Origin: Ruminococcaceae bacterium UBA2854
Lineage (GTDB): Bacteria > Bacillota > Clostridia > Oscillospirales > Acutalibacteraceae
Direction of reading: 5' to 3'
Assembly: GCA_002350765.1 (NCBI GenBank)
Contig: DEFK01000006.1
Coordinates: forward strand, 1-28,405
DNA: 28,405 bases
This document shows positions 8,064 to 16,500 of this stretch, piece after piece. Under the pieces are notes generated by a model. That model did no database searches. It saw only the letters and a list, made by a program, of their open reading frames with translations, and was not told the DNA's origin. A program made the position numbers and the translations under genes. The first letter of the stretch is position 1, and each line of letters begins with the position of its first letter.

Positions 8064-8270
8064 TTACATAAAAAAGATAACCGAATGTAACACCGTTTCT
8101 CTCGTTTCGGAATTGCACAAAGCAACGATACCGAAGAACGCGAGTATCAGTATTAAGATATAAGAAACAATCATAAATACACTCAAAAGCCTGCTGTTAG
8201 TGGGCTTTTCTTCTTCCTGCTCATCCTCTGAATCAAGGTATTCTTCATCATCAAGCTCCTCAATTATATA
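8064..8270 (-). pseudogene. 5'-truncated remnant of a membrane-protein gene
   Basis: A 68-codon frame with no start codon at its 5' end: it opens directly after an in-frame TAG. It encodes an acidic stretch (EELDDEEYLDSEDEQEEE), a short polar segment, then one clear membrane helix (SVFMIVSYILILILAFFGIV), ending at TAA 8064. The composition is protein-like, so it is probably the surviving C-terminus of a bitopic membrane protein whose start was lost when the neighbouring cargo was inserted. Family unknown. Confidence 0.4.
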
Positions 8271-8283
8271 CTAAATAACAAGA

Positions 8284-8324
8284 AAGACAAGCGAAGAGCA
8301 ATACATATCTCTATCCCTTGTCTT
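8284..8324 (-). terminator. Possible terminator of the DUF4062 gene
   Basis: Perfect 8-bp arms AAGACAAG (8284-8291) and CTTGTCTT (8317-8324) with a long loop; on the minus strand followed by TCTTGTTATTT. It lies about 100 bp past the stop codon. Confidence 0.35.
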
Positions 8325-8427
8325 AATATATAAAATCTTATTTTATTTATCATTTACGTTGCTTATATAATATAGAGTTTTAATTATTCTTACAATAAGA
8401 AAAAACTTATTTACTTATATACTATAA

Positions 8428-9552
8428 TTAATTATTGGGCAACTCTGCACTATTTTCATTAATTCTATCCACATAAGAACGAAATGATTCATTTCTATAT
8501 CGATAAATTGGACCTTTGGGATAATACATCTCGTTAATTGTATCATAAATTATTTCTTTCGTTTCTTTATCTTCCTCTTTATATGATAACCAGTCATTTT
8601 CAATATCTAAAAATGATTCCATGCGAATTCGACACTCAAAGAAAGTATCATCATCTTTAATTAGGAATAACTTGGGTGTAAAAAAACCATTTGCAAGTCC
8701 AATTTTTCGTTCATCACAAACATCTACAAAATGATGCTTTTTTAATAATTCACGAAATTCACCAGTATTATGAATTATCGCATTTTTTGAAATTTTAATA
8801 GATATTAAAAACTCTAACAAACGACGAAAGTTAGTAATCCCTTTTGCTACTTTTCTCTGATCAACATTTTGTATTGAAGAAAGAAGTGCTGTTTTTAAAT
8901 CATTGAATTGTTCACTTAATACATCAATTTGTTTATGTTCTTCTTCTCTATGTCGTTGTTCGTTCAAAAGCCTTTGAAAATAGCCAGACCATTGTTTTTT
9001 AAGAACCCCCTCAATATCTTGCATTTTTTCAAATGCAAAAATAAAGTTACCCGCAGATTTTAGGCGAAGGAAATTAATAAATTCAAATATATATGTTGCA
9101 GTTTCTTGTTTTTCAATAGCAGGAAAAATAATATCCTTTGCACTCTTTTTATTTTTTTCATACAATTCGTGCTCATGGTACACTTTTTTATCAATAAAAG
9201 TGTAAACTGGTATTTTATTTTGTATTGCTTCAATAACCTCTAATTGAGTAATTGATAATTTTTCGTCAGTTTTTTTCATTAATTCTTCAAGATTCGAACT
9301 ATCAATTACATTTAAAGCCTCTGGTACAACAGTTCCTCCATATCTCGAGCCTATAATTACCACTAGTATATCACAATTCGATACTTCATTAATGCAACTA
9401 GTATGTGTATGTTGTCTAGGATCATAAACCACATCATCATAATCACTCATAACAGGCTCATAGCCTAAAGATTTAATAAATGTTCTTAAACTAGAACGTA
9501 ATATTGATAAGTCATAACATGTTGATGAAATAAATACTTTTAACCCCGCCAT
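8428..9552 (-). CDS. DUF4062-domain protein, probable defence-type cargo
   Basis: A 374-residue soluble protein. The first about 150 residues match DUF4062: KVFISSTCYDLSILRSSLR at the start, then CDILVVIIGSRYGGTV and SITQLEVIEAI. DUF4062 is a TIR/SLOG-like Rossmann domain often fused to ATPases or helical effectors in antiviral systems. Residues about 195-235 are a charged helical, probably coiled-coil segment (NEQRHREEEHKQIDVLSEQF). The C-terminal domain (about 240-374) is unrecognised. No partner ATPase adjoins it, so it would be a single-gene system or an orphan. GGGAG about 9 nt upstream supports the ATG, and it has its own extended -10 promoter. It is AT-rich, and lies between the secretion and transfer blocks as typical cargo. 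Confidence 0.75.
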   Translation of the reverse strand: MAGLKVFISSTCYDLSILRSSLRTFIKSLGYEPVMSDYDDVVYDPRQHTHTSCINEVSNCDILVVIIGSRYGGTVVPEALNVIDSSNLEELMKKTDEKLSITQLEVIEAIQNKIPVYTFIDKKVYHEHELYEKNKKSAKDIIFPAIEKQETATYIFEFINFLRLKSAGNFIFAFEKMQDIEGVLKKQWSGYFQRLLNEQRHREEEHKQIDVLSEQFNDLKTALLSSIQNVDQRKVAKGITNFRRLLEFLISIKISKNAIIHNTGEFRELLKKHHFVDVCDERKIGLANGFFTPKLFLIKDDDTFFECRIRMESFLDIENDWLSYKEEDKETKEIIYDTINEMYYPKGPIYRYRNESFRSYVDRINENSAELPNN

Positions 9553-9597
9553 ATATCAAATCTCCCTTTTTACAACTTGTAATAAATTCGCAATATT

Positions 9598-9626
9598 ATT
9601 ATAGCATAAAACGACAATATAGTCTA
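9598..9626 (-). promoter_or_regulatory. Promoter of the DUF4062 gene
   Basis: On the minus strand TAGACT (9626-9621), 17-bp spacer, TATAAT (9603-9598) preceded by an extended TGC. Confidence 0.55.
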
Positions 9627-9678
9627 TTATTCGACATGTAAAAAGCCAAAACTGTTTCTTGTATAAAATGCATTATTT

Positions 9679-9705
9679 TTCACACACAAAAATGTAAACA
9701 TTTAG
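9679..9705. repeat. Recurrent intergenic box, short copy 4
   Basis: The core TGTAAACATTT (9693-9703) matches the 3' half of copy 3. It lies about 55 bp upstream of the DUF4062 promoter, as the other boxes lie upstream of their genes. Confidence 0.3.
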
Positions 9706-9710
9706 TAAAA

Positions 9711-9745
9711 GTAATATCGCCCCGAAGTATTCAGGACGATATTAC
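9711..9745. terminator. Terminator-like hairpin after the CHAP gene
   Basis: Perfect 9-bp arms GTAATATCG (9711-9719) and CGATATTAC (9737-9745), extendable inward by GG/CC pairs. It lies about 120 bp past the CHAP stop and probably ends the transfer operon; the T tract on the minus strand is short (TTTT). No gene is seen in 9553-9863. Confidence 0.45.
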
Positions 9746-9863
9746 TTAACAATCAGTTCAGATAATACTATTTCATTTTTTTGAATATGCAAAGTATAAT
9801 TAATATTAGACTAAATGACTTATAGTTTGCATATTGCTTGATAAACCTATACAAAACAACCTC

Positions 9864-11666
9864 TTAATAATTAGGCACTCCATATCCGAGTATGTACGGA
9901 TATGAAATCTGATAGCTTGATGTTTCAACCTTGTCATTGTAGTTCCCCTCAACAGTATAAACTCTGCCTCCTTCGACTTTTTCAACAATCGCCGTATGGT
10001 CGGGAGAACCGTCCAAGCCGTCGTCGGGATAGTCAAAGAATATGATCATACCAGCCGACGGGGTTTCTCCACCCTTTAGCCATTGACCGTGCGACTTGAA
10101 CCAATCTGAGCCGTCGCTGCACAGGGCGTATTTCGGAATAATGCCGTCGGTAATGTAACCGCATTCGTTAGCGCACCAAGAAACAAAGCAGGCGCACCAA
10201 TCTACGCGTGAGCTAAAGCCGTACCACGACCAATAAGGCTGACCGCCTACGTTTCCGACCTGCTCCAAAGCGACTTTGACAATGCCGTCATCCGAGGAAT
10301 AGGAAACGCCGTATAGCACAGATGACCACAGCGAGCTGTATTTATCGCTCAAAAGCTCCTTGAGATACTTTCTCTGCTCGTCGGTAAATTTGTATTTATC
10401 AGCCATTTCGGTTGTGGTCTTGTGGGTGATTGTGATGTAGAGATACTTTTTCTTGACCTTCTTTTTCTTAACGACAATATTGCCGTGTCCGTCGTCTTTT
10501 TCCTCTGTAACAGTTACTTTCTTTGTTTCCGTTTTATGAGAAATGGAGTTCATATCCCAAAAGATATCTTTGAGTATCTTTTTCTTGTCATCGTCCATTG
10601 TAGCAACTTCCATAGATTCATCGCCGTTAATATTAACCTTGACAGTGTAAACGGCGAGTACCTCTTTCCAAACGGCGCGCCCGCCTTTCATTTCAAGCTC
10701 ATCGTGCTTGTTATCGTCCTTAATCTTCTGGATTTTCGCTTCATAGTCGGAATTGATTTCAGAAACGGCGGTTTGCATAGTCATTCCTGTTCCTGAATCT
10801 TCGCCCGAAAAGAAAATACCGAAAACCGACGCTAATATAGCGGCTATTAAAACAATAACGATAATAATTACAACAGCTACCCAGCCGCCCGCGGCGATTG
10901 CCGCTATCAGAGCTTTTATGCCTGCAATTAAAGCCTTTACAGCGGCGGCGGTTGCTTTCGCGGCAGATTTGGCTGCCTGTGCCGAGGCTTTAGCGGCTGC
11001 CTTTGCAGCTTGAGCTGATTTCTTCGCAATCTTAGCGGAAGCCTTCGCGGATTCCTTTGCGGCTTTTGCAGCCTGTTTAGATGTCTTGATTGTGATTTTA
11101 GTTCCGCGCTCGGCTGTCTTTATACCGCTTTTGGCTGTCTTGACCGTACTTCGCTGTGCGGTCTTAATTGTCTGCTTTCCTGCTGATTTAGCCGACTGCT
11201 TTATTGTCTGAGAGGATTTTTGAGCCGTTCTGATACTGTTCTTAGTGTTCTGAGCTTTTGTACGGATATTCTGAACAGCGCGCTCACGCTTGAGCTTCTG
11301 AACGCCGTCTTTAGCTTTACCGAGGTTTTCTTTTGACTTCTGAAAACTATCTTTTGCCTTACTGAAATTATCCTTTGTTTTCTGGATATTATCTTTAGCC
11401 TTTTGAACATTCTGCCGCGTGCGGTCAATACTCTTTCTGCCTTGCTTATCAAACTGACGAATAGCCGTATCCTTGCCGTGTTCAACACCGCTTGATACCT
11501 TTGATGAAGCGTATTCTTCAGGGGAGCTTTCGGGAGTATCAACAGATTTTTCAGCGGCTTCCTTAGAATGAACGGAAGCGTTCTTAATACGCCTTGTTCC
11601 TGCTTTTGCTCGGTCAAGCGTTTTTATAGTTCCTGCTGCTTTATCTCTTGTTTTAATGTCGGGCAT
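9864..11666 (-). CDS. Membrane-anchored CHAP-domain peptidoglycan hydrolase (T4SS, VirB1-like role)
   Basis: A 600-residue protein that should sit in the membrane with its enzyme outside, opening peptidoglycan for the T4SS channel. Residues 1-255 are a very basic Lys/Ala/Gln/Ser-rich helical region with heptad- or hendecad-like KAKD..QK.K and later KAAK.SA repeats. One membrane helix spans about 262-286 (VAVVIIIVIVLIAAILASVF). A linker domain (about 300-440) follows, then a CHAP/NlpC-type domain: Cys491 in VDWCACFVSW and His557 in SPDHTAIVE, with Glu573-Asn575 in VEGNY following. AAGGAGGT, inside the end of the sortase gene, supports the ATG. It is the last gene of the transfer block. Family members in Firmicute ICEs usually also carry a lysozyme-like domain; none is seen here. 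Confidence 0.8.
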   Translation of the reverse strand: MPDIKTRDKAAGTIKTLDRAKAGTRRIKNASVHSKEAAEKSVDTPESSPEEYASSKVSSGVEHGKDTAIRQFDKQGRKSIDRTRQNVQKAKDNIQKTKDNFSKAKDSFQKSKENLGKAKDGVQKLKRERAVQNIRTKAQNTKNSIRTAQKSSQTIKQSAKSAGKQTIKTAQRSTVKTAKSGIKTAERGTKITIKTSKQAAKAAKESAKASAKIAKKSAQAAKAAAKASAQAAKSAAKATAAAVKALIAGIKALIAAIAAGGWVAVVIIIVIVLIAAILASVFGIFFSGEDSGTGMTMQTAVSEINSDYEAKIQKIKDDNKHDELEMKGGRAVWKEVLAVYTVKVNINGDESMEVATMDDDKKKILKDIFWDMNSISHKTETKKVTVTEEKDDGHGNIVVKKKKVKKKYLYITITHKTTTEMADKYKFTDEQRKYLKELLSDKYSSLWSSVLYGVSYSSDDGIVKVALEQVGNVGGQPYWSWYGFSSRVDWCACFVSWCANECGYITDGIIPKYALCSDGSDWFKSHGQWLKGGETPSAGMIIFFDYPDDGLDGSPDHTAIVEKVEGGRVYTVEGNYNDKVETSSYQISYPYILGYGVPNY

Positions 11667-11669
11667 AAG

Positions 11670-12470
11670 CTACCTCCTTGTGAGTTGCTTGGCCACGACA
11701 ACCATTCTGCCGTTGCTGTGAGTGTATTCACAGGTAGATAGCGTTATCAACTTGTCGCCAAACTCAGCGGACTTTCCCGTATCATAATAGGATATCTTTT
11801 TAACGCTTTTGATATAGCTGCCATAGTCCTCTGAGCCGTAAGCGTTGACAAAATCAAAATACCTAAAGCCTTTGCCTTCATTTACTGAGGTAGAGAAAGC
11901 GGCGATAACCTCATAATCGCGCTTTTCTGTTACGGTGTTAAAATGAATAATCTTGTGGCTGTTGTAAAAATCCTTGCTCGTGTACTTTACAAGGTCGGAG
12001 AACATAGAGCCGTCGTTCATATGATGACCGTAGATTATGAAGTTATCGGAAGGGCGGTTTAAATCGCAGTTATCCTGCAAGTACGGACAGCCGTATATGG
12101 AATAACTTTTATCAAACGCACGGTAAAGGTAAAAGTCGGGCTTGCTCGGCGTGTGCATTACGGGATAGTTAATGCGTGTACCGTCAATCTTTACCCAACC
12201 GACCATATCGCTGTTCTTGACTTTCAGCTTTGTATATCCTGAAACACTTAGTATTTTAGGATTTATCAGTCTTAACTTTCTGTTGCTGTTATTATTGTCA
12301 GAAGATTTTTTATCCGACGGTTCTGTATCTTTTTCAGCTATATCAGCAATCTTCTTATACAAATCAGTCGCTCTCTTAGCTTCAAGGTGATGTGATAATA
12401 TAAAATAGGCACTTGTCGCAATAAGCGCGACAAGTACCATAGCAATTATGATAAATATTATTCGTTTCAT
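11670..12470 (-). CDS. Class B sortase
   Basis: A 266-residue membrane-anchored transpeptidase that cuts sorting motifs between Thr and Gly and links the substrate to peptidoglycan. The N-terminal signal anchor covers about residues 4-25. The catalytic triad is visible: His149 (IIYGHHM), Cys247 (TLSTCEYT) and Arg255 (NGRMVVVA). The segment DMVGWVKIDGTRINYPVM is typical of the B class. The likely substrate is the large adhesin encoded 3.7 kb upstream in the same block, which carries TPKTG. The gene ends 3 bp before the CHAP gene starts, so the two are cotranscribed. AAAGGA precedes the ATG. Confidence 0.88.
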   Translation of the reverse strand: MKRIIFIIIAMVLVALIATSAYFILSHHLEAKRATDLYKKIADIAEKDTEPSDKKSSDNNNSNRKLRLINPKILSVSGYTKLKVKNSDMVGWVKIDGTRINYPVMHTPSKPDFYLYRAFDKSYSIYGCPYLQDNCDLNRPSDNFIIYGHHMNDGSMFSDLVKYTSKDFYNSHKIIHFNTVTEKRDYEVIAAFSTSVNEGKGFRYFDFVNAYGSEDYGSYIKSVKKISYYDTGKSAEFGDKLITLSTCEYTHSNGRMVVVAKQLTRR

Positions 12471-12489
12471 ATTTTCCTTTCAAATACAA

Positions 12490-12519
12490 TGGGACAGCTA
12501 CCAATTGATAGTTGTCCCA
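12490..12519. terminator. Hairpin between the AAA ATPase and sortase genes
   Basis: TGGGACAGCTA (12490-12500) pairs with TAGTTGTCCCA (12509-12519) with one mismatch. There is no strong T tract on either strand, so it may be an RNA processing site or weak terminator after the inserted AAA gene. Confidence 0.4.
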
Positions 12520-12524
12520 AATTC

Positions 12525-13736
12525 TTATAAATCATTGTTTAATAAAAAGTCTGCGATGTGCATAGTTTTTATACCCTCGTAATTTCCTCCCGCAAAATCA
12601 TTTGCCGTAAGTACATACTTTGGATAATTGTCGCGTATCTCAAGCAAGCGCTCATATTCGCGTTTTTCGGTTTTGTCGGAGTTTATCTCCTGTGTAACCT
12701 GAACATAGATTTTCTCGTTTTGTCGTGTAGCTATAAAGTCGATTTCGCCCGTTCCGAGCTTCCCGACGTTTACAGTATAGCCTCTACGGCACAATTCAAG
12801 ATACACAACATTTTCAAGGCTTGAAGCGACAGTATCGGAGTTATATCCTAATACGCTGTATCTGAAAGCAGTATCGGCGAGATAAAACTTTTCCTGTGTT
12901 TTTAAAAGCTCTTTGCCCTGAATATCAAAACGCGAGCAGCGATGTAGAATATACGCTTTTTCGAGCTTTTCAAGATAACTGTAAACCGTTTCGTTGTCAA
13001 TCTTTCTTTTTTCGGCTTTCAGATAATCTGAAATAGACTTTGCGGAAAAGCTGTTGCCTACGTTGTTGAAAGTAAACTTAACAATACGCTCAAGCTGATC
13101 AACCTTTCTTACCTGATTGCGTTTGACAATATCTGAAAAGATTGTTGAGTTATAAATATCCCTAACAATTGTATATATTTCATCATCGGGTATATTTTGA
13201 GTATGCGTAGCCGGAAAGCCGCCGAGCCTGATATATCTTTGAAGCTCTATTTTTGGATTCTCCAATTTACGATAGCTTGAGGTGAAATCCAAGTATTCCT
13301 CAAAAGACAGAGTATAAATCCTGAAGCTGACATATCTTCCCGTCAGATAGGTAGAGATTTCCGAGGACATCATTCTTGAGTTTGAACCCGTAACAAAAAT
13401 ATCAACATCATAATCAGAAGCAAGAGAATTAACTACACGTTCCCAACCGTCAATCTCCTGAACTTCATCGAGAAAAATATACGTCTTTGAATCAGAGGAA
13501 AGCTTACCTGATATATCCTTGTACATATCTTTAGCTGTCATATCCTCATAAAGCATTGAATCAAAGCGATAGCTTAATATTCTCTCTTCCGGAATATTTC
13601 TCTCGGTTTTCAGCTTCTCAATTATCATTTTCAGTATTGTGGATTTACCGCAGCGACGAACTCCCGTGAGAATTTTTACAAAGGGCAAGTCAACATATGC
13701 CATTATCTTGTCTACATATTTCGGTCTGTTAATCAC
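12525..13736 (-). CDS. AAA+ ATPase with DUF4143 domain
   Basis: A 403-residue protein of the AAA_14/DUF4143 family. Walker A is LTGVRRCGKST (about residue 25), Walker B is YIFLDEVQEI (about 88), followed by VTGSNSRMM and LTGRY sensor-like segments. The C-terminal DUF4143 part (about 195-385) ends with a nuclease-like strand set (LGTGEIDFIATRQNEKIYVQV) of the restriction-endonuclease fold. Cellular role is unknown for the family. The frame reaches an ATG at 13751, but that ATG would lie at the transcript's first base; a GTG at 13736 with GGAGGT 7 nt upstream is the better start. It interrupts the transfer operon between VirB4 and sortase with its own promoter, which marks it as an insertion. 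It has no conjugative role that I know of. Confidence 0.8.
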   Translation of the reverse strand: MINRPKYVDKIMAYVDLPFVKILTGVRRCGKSTILKMIIEKLKTERNIPEERILSYRFDSMLYEDMTAKDMYKDISGKLSSDSKTYIFLDEVQEIDGWERVVNSLASDYDVDIFVTGSNSRMMSSEISTYLTGRYVSFRIYTLSFEEYLDFTSSYRKLENPKIELQRYIRLGGFPATHTQNIPDDEIYTIVRDIYNSTIFSDIVKRNQVRKVDQLERIVKFTFNNVGNSFSAKSISDYLKAEKRKIDNETVYSYLEKLEKAYILHRCSRFDIQGKELLKTQEKFYLADTAFRYSVLGYNSDTVASSLENVVYLELCRRGYTVNVGKLGTGEIDFIATRQNEKIYVQVTQEINSDKTEKREYERLLEIRDNYPKYVLTANDFAGGNYEGIKTMHIADFLLNNDL

Positions 13737-13759
13737 ATCAAACACCTCCATATGTATAT

Positions 13760-13800
13760 AGTATATCGCAAAATTATATAAATATCAATAGTTTTGCGAT
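13760..13800 (-). promoter_or_regulatory. Promoter and palindromic operator of the AAA gene
   Basis: On the minus strand TTGATA (13788-13783), 17-bp spacer, TATACT (13765-13760). Perfect 9-bp inverted arms ATCGCAAAA (13765-13773) and TTTTGCGAT (13792-13800) flank and overlap these boxes, as expected for repressor control. It could also be a weak terminator of virB4. Confidence 0.6.
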
Positions 13801-13816
13801 TATAACCATAAAAACT

Positions 13817-16144
13817 TTATACGACTTGGTTTTCACCCGGTTTCGTGGACATCAGCTTGTACATCTTTGTGTTGGTCGGGAATTTGTTTACGAAAGGTAC
13901 AACTGAGCTGCCGATTTTCATTAAGCCCTGTCCCGCGGGGACATCAGTAACGTATTGTATCTGCTCATTTGAAATGTTAAGAAGGTCTGCAAGACTGTCG
14001 CGATCCTCCTTAAACTGATTGAGCATAATAACAAATTCGGAGTTCGCGATCATAGTACGGGCGGTATGGCTCTGTAACAAATCGCCTACGTTCTGCGTAA
14101 TACCAATCGCAAACGCTCCGTATTTACGGACGCGCTTCCACAGCTTGTAAAGAAATTCAGCGGAGTAATCGTGCATAAACATAAGATAGATTTCATCAAT
14201 AAAGATGTAGGTGGTACGTCCTTTTGCACGGTTCTGAGTAATTCGGTTGAGAATAGAATCAAGCACAACGAGCATACCGATAGGCAGAAGCTGAGTGCCG
14301 AGTTCAAGAATATCGTAGCATACAAGACGGTTACTTGTATCAACATTTGTTTGCTTTGCGAATGTGTCGAATGAGCCGTTGGAGAACAGCTCAATTGCAA
14401 GGGCAATATCTCTCGCTTCGGGCTCAGGCTGACGAAGCAGCTCCGCGCGTAAATCGCTGAGAGTAGGTACTGTGCCTGTGTATCCTCTCTGCTGATAATC
14501 CCTGTAGACAATCTTTACACAGCGGTCAAGGAGCGAGCGTGTGTTGGCGTTAAGCTCGGTAAACTGTTCACAAAGTGACATAATAAAGTCGGCTTTCTCA
14601 ATAACAGGATCAGCGCCCTCGCCGTATTCCTTGTTAATATCCATAGCGTTAATGTGATTTTGAGAGTTTGCGGAAATGTTGATAACCTCTCCGCCGAGCG
14701 CTCGCGTCAGCGGGCCGTACTCTCGTTCAGGATCAATGATAAGAATATCAGCGTCCGAGGACAGAAACTGAAAGAAAATATCGAACTTAGCCGTAAAGGA
14801 TTTACCGCCGCCGGATACTCCGAGTACAACCTCGTTACCGTTGAGAAGTTCACGCCTGTTAGCGAGAATAAGGTTTTTGGATATAACATTAACTCCGAAA
14901 TATTGTCCGTTGTCATGGAATACGTCCTGTACTCTGAACGGAATAAAGACAGATAAGGATTCGGAAATAAGAGTACGCAGGCTGTCAATCTTTCTAACGC
15001 CGAAAGGCATAGCGGTTTTTAAGCCGTCCATCTGCTGATAACGCAGAGTAGCAAACTGACACATACTCGCGCGTGCTGTTGTAAGGATAGCTTCCGTATC
15101 GCTGTCGAGCTGTTCCTTTGTATCAGCCGTATGTACAAGAGTAATAACCGCAAACATCATTCTCTGGTCGCGTTCTGTCAGGTCATCAAGCATTTCACGC
15201 ATTTCCTTACGCTGCTGTTCCATTTCGTAGGGCACTTCCGCAGAGTAGTTGTTGTTTGTATTCTGCCGTCTTTGCCAATTCGTGATATTTGTTTCAACGC
15301 CGAGTAATCTGTTCTCAGCTTCTCTGACAGCTTCATCGGTAGGTACGGGGATAACGTCAATAGACATCATAAGATTGCTGTTAAGCTCTGTGAGCTTTGC
15401 GACCATATCGTCCTTGACGTAGTTTGCGTATTCACGCAGGAATAAAACTCTGCCGTAGCGTTCTCCGATTTTGAAATGATCGCCCTCAAACTCAAAGGAA
15501 TCGGGACAAATGCTGTCCTTAAAGCTGTGTCCTTTCTTGCGTGAGGATTTAATATCAAAGTGGAAGTCGCTTTCGTGCCCCACGTTAAAGAAGTCGTGAG
15601 CGATACGAAGTCGATCAGACGCGTCAAGCTCTACGAATTTACTGCCGAGCTTCGCAAATTTAGCGGAAAGTTCCGCTCCGACGCGGGCAAAATATTTACG
15701 GGCTTCTTTGATATTGTTTTTACAGATAGTAATAGTAACGTACTTATCCTGAATCATAGAATTACTGCCCGTTATTTTGTCTGTAATCATATCGTTATAC
15801 TCCACGCGATAAATATCGTGAAAGTCGTTGCGCAGAGGTATAAGTATTCGTTTTTCAACGTCATCGCGGTTGATACGTCTGTTGTTGACGGTTATCTTTG
15901 TTGTAGCCGCACTGTCAAAGGAGTTGAGAATACTTGAATATGAGAGGAACATAGTCCTTCTTTCTTCATCGTCCGCTACTGCGTAGTTAATATCGGTAAA
16001 GCTGAATGATTTTGAGTACATATCCTTACCGACCTTGAATATGCCGTCATCATAGACAGTATGAACAGGAATAACGTCCTGCGCGCATTTCGGGATTTTG
16101 AATTTCTCTTTATCTCTTTTGAAAAGCTCCCGCAGAGTTTTCAT
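13817..16144 (-). CDS. VirB4/TraE-family T4SS ATPase
   Basis: A 775-residue motor ATPase of the conjugative type IV secretion channel, acting on the cytoplasmic side of the membrane. The N-terminal VirB4 domain covers about 35-400. The C-terminal HerA-like ATPase domain has Walker A GVSGGGKS (442-449), followed by DADILIIDPEREYGPLTRAL, and a Walker B segment TYIFIDEIYLMF near 655, then ITQNVGDLL, the typical post-Walker Gln motif. GGAGGA lies 8 nt before the ATG. The ATG overlaps the stop codon of the PrgI reading frame by 4 bp (ATGA), so the two are translationally coupled, which matches the usual PrgI-VirB4 pairing of Firmicute ICEs. Full length, no breaks seen. Confidence 0.92.
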   Translation of the reverse strand: MKTLRELFKRDKEKFKIPKCAQDVIPVHTVYDDGIFKVGKDMYSKSFSFTDINYAVADDEERRTMFLSYSSILNSFDSAATTKITVNNRRINRDDVEKRILIPLRNDFHDIYRVEYNDMITDKITGSNSMIQDKYVTITICKNNIKEARKYFARVGAELSAKFAKLGSKFVELDASDRLRIAHDFFNVGHESDFHFDIKSSRKKGHSFKDSICPDSFEFEGDHFKIGERYGRVLFLREYANYVKDDMVAKLTELNSNLMMSIDVIPVPTDEAVREAENRLLGVETNITNWQRRQNTNNNYSAEVPYEMEQQRKEMREMLDDLTERDQRMMFAVITLVHTADTKEQLDSDTEAILTTARASMCQFATLRYQQMDGLKTAMPFGVRKIDSLRTLISESLSVFIPFRVQDVFHDNGQYFGVNVISKNLILANRRELLNGNEVVLGVSGGGKSFTAKFDIFFQFLSSDADILIIDPEREYGPLTRALGGEVINISANSQNHINAMDINKEYGEGADPVIEKADFIMSLCEQFTELNANTRSLLDRCVKIVYRDYQQRGYTGTVPTLSDLRAELLRQPEPEARDIALAIELFSNGSFDTFAKQTNVDTSNRLVCYDILELGTQLLPIGMLVVLDSILNRITQNRAKGRTTYIFIDEIYLMFMHDYSAEFLYKLWKRVRKYGAFAIGITQNVGDLLQSHTARTMIANSEFVIMLNQFKEDRDSLADLLNISNEQIQYVTDVPAGQGLMKIGSSVVPFVNKFPTNTKMYKLMSTKPGENQVV

Positions 16145-16500
16145 CTTTTGTATTCCTCCTTTATCTTTTTATCAATTTCGGGCTTCATCAGGTTATAGTA
16201 GGTATTGTCAGCCTTGTAGACTAACTTTTTAGGAGTAAGTATTTCGGATTTGACAAAGGCTACGATAAACTTTTCCAAAGTCATACCGTTATATTTGATA
16301 AAGCCAAGAGCCGCAAAAGGAACGGCGCAGATAATGCAAAGCCAAGAAACGACCTCCGTACCCAAAACAGGCTTTAGCAAAAAGAACACTCCGACGGCAA
16401 CTCCAACGGCAAGTGCTGAAAATATACATTGCCGCAGGGTAAGTCCGAAAAATACCGCTTCGGAGTATTCCCGTATTTCTTTATTTATTTTTACTTCCAT
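16141..16500 (-). other. PrgI-like T4SS membrane domain, possible independent start
   Basis: The last 119 residues of the fusion (from MEVKINKEIREYSEAVFFGL) match PrgI/VirB3-like proteins: a short N-terminus, two membrane helices (ALAVGVAVGVFFLL and WLCIICAVPFAALGF), then a basic tail. The ATG at 16500 has AAGGAT 8 nt upstream, so PrgI could also be made alone by internal initiation. PrgI normally precedes VirB4 as a separate gene, as here. No stop codon separates it from the adhesin: the codons read GAT GAT TAT ATG. Confidence 0.75.

Noticed and set aside
7943..8125. A 60-codon minus-strand frame in the gap before the subtilase
   Set aside because: No ribosome binding site, overlaps the better protein-like remnant at 8064-8270 in another frame, and contains the recurrent intergenic box.
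8165..8220. AAAAGCC/GGCTTTT hairpin as a plus-strand terminator
   Set aside because: It lies inside the protein-like remnant, and no plus-strand gene precedes it, so the stem may be coincidental.
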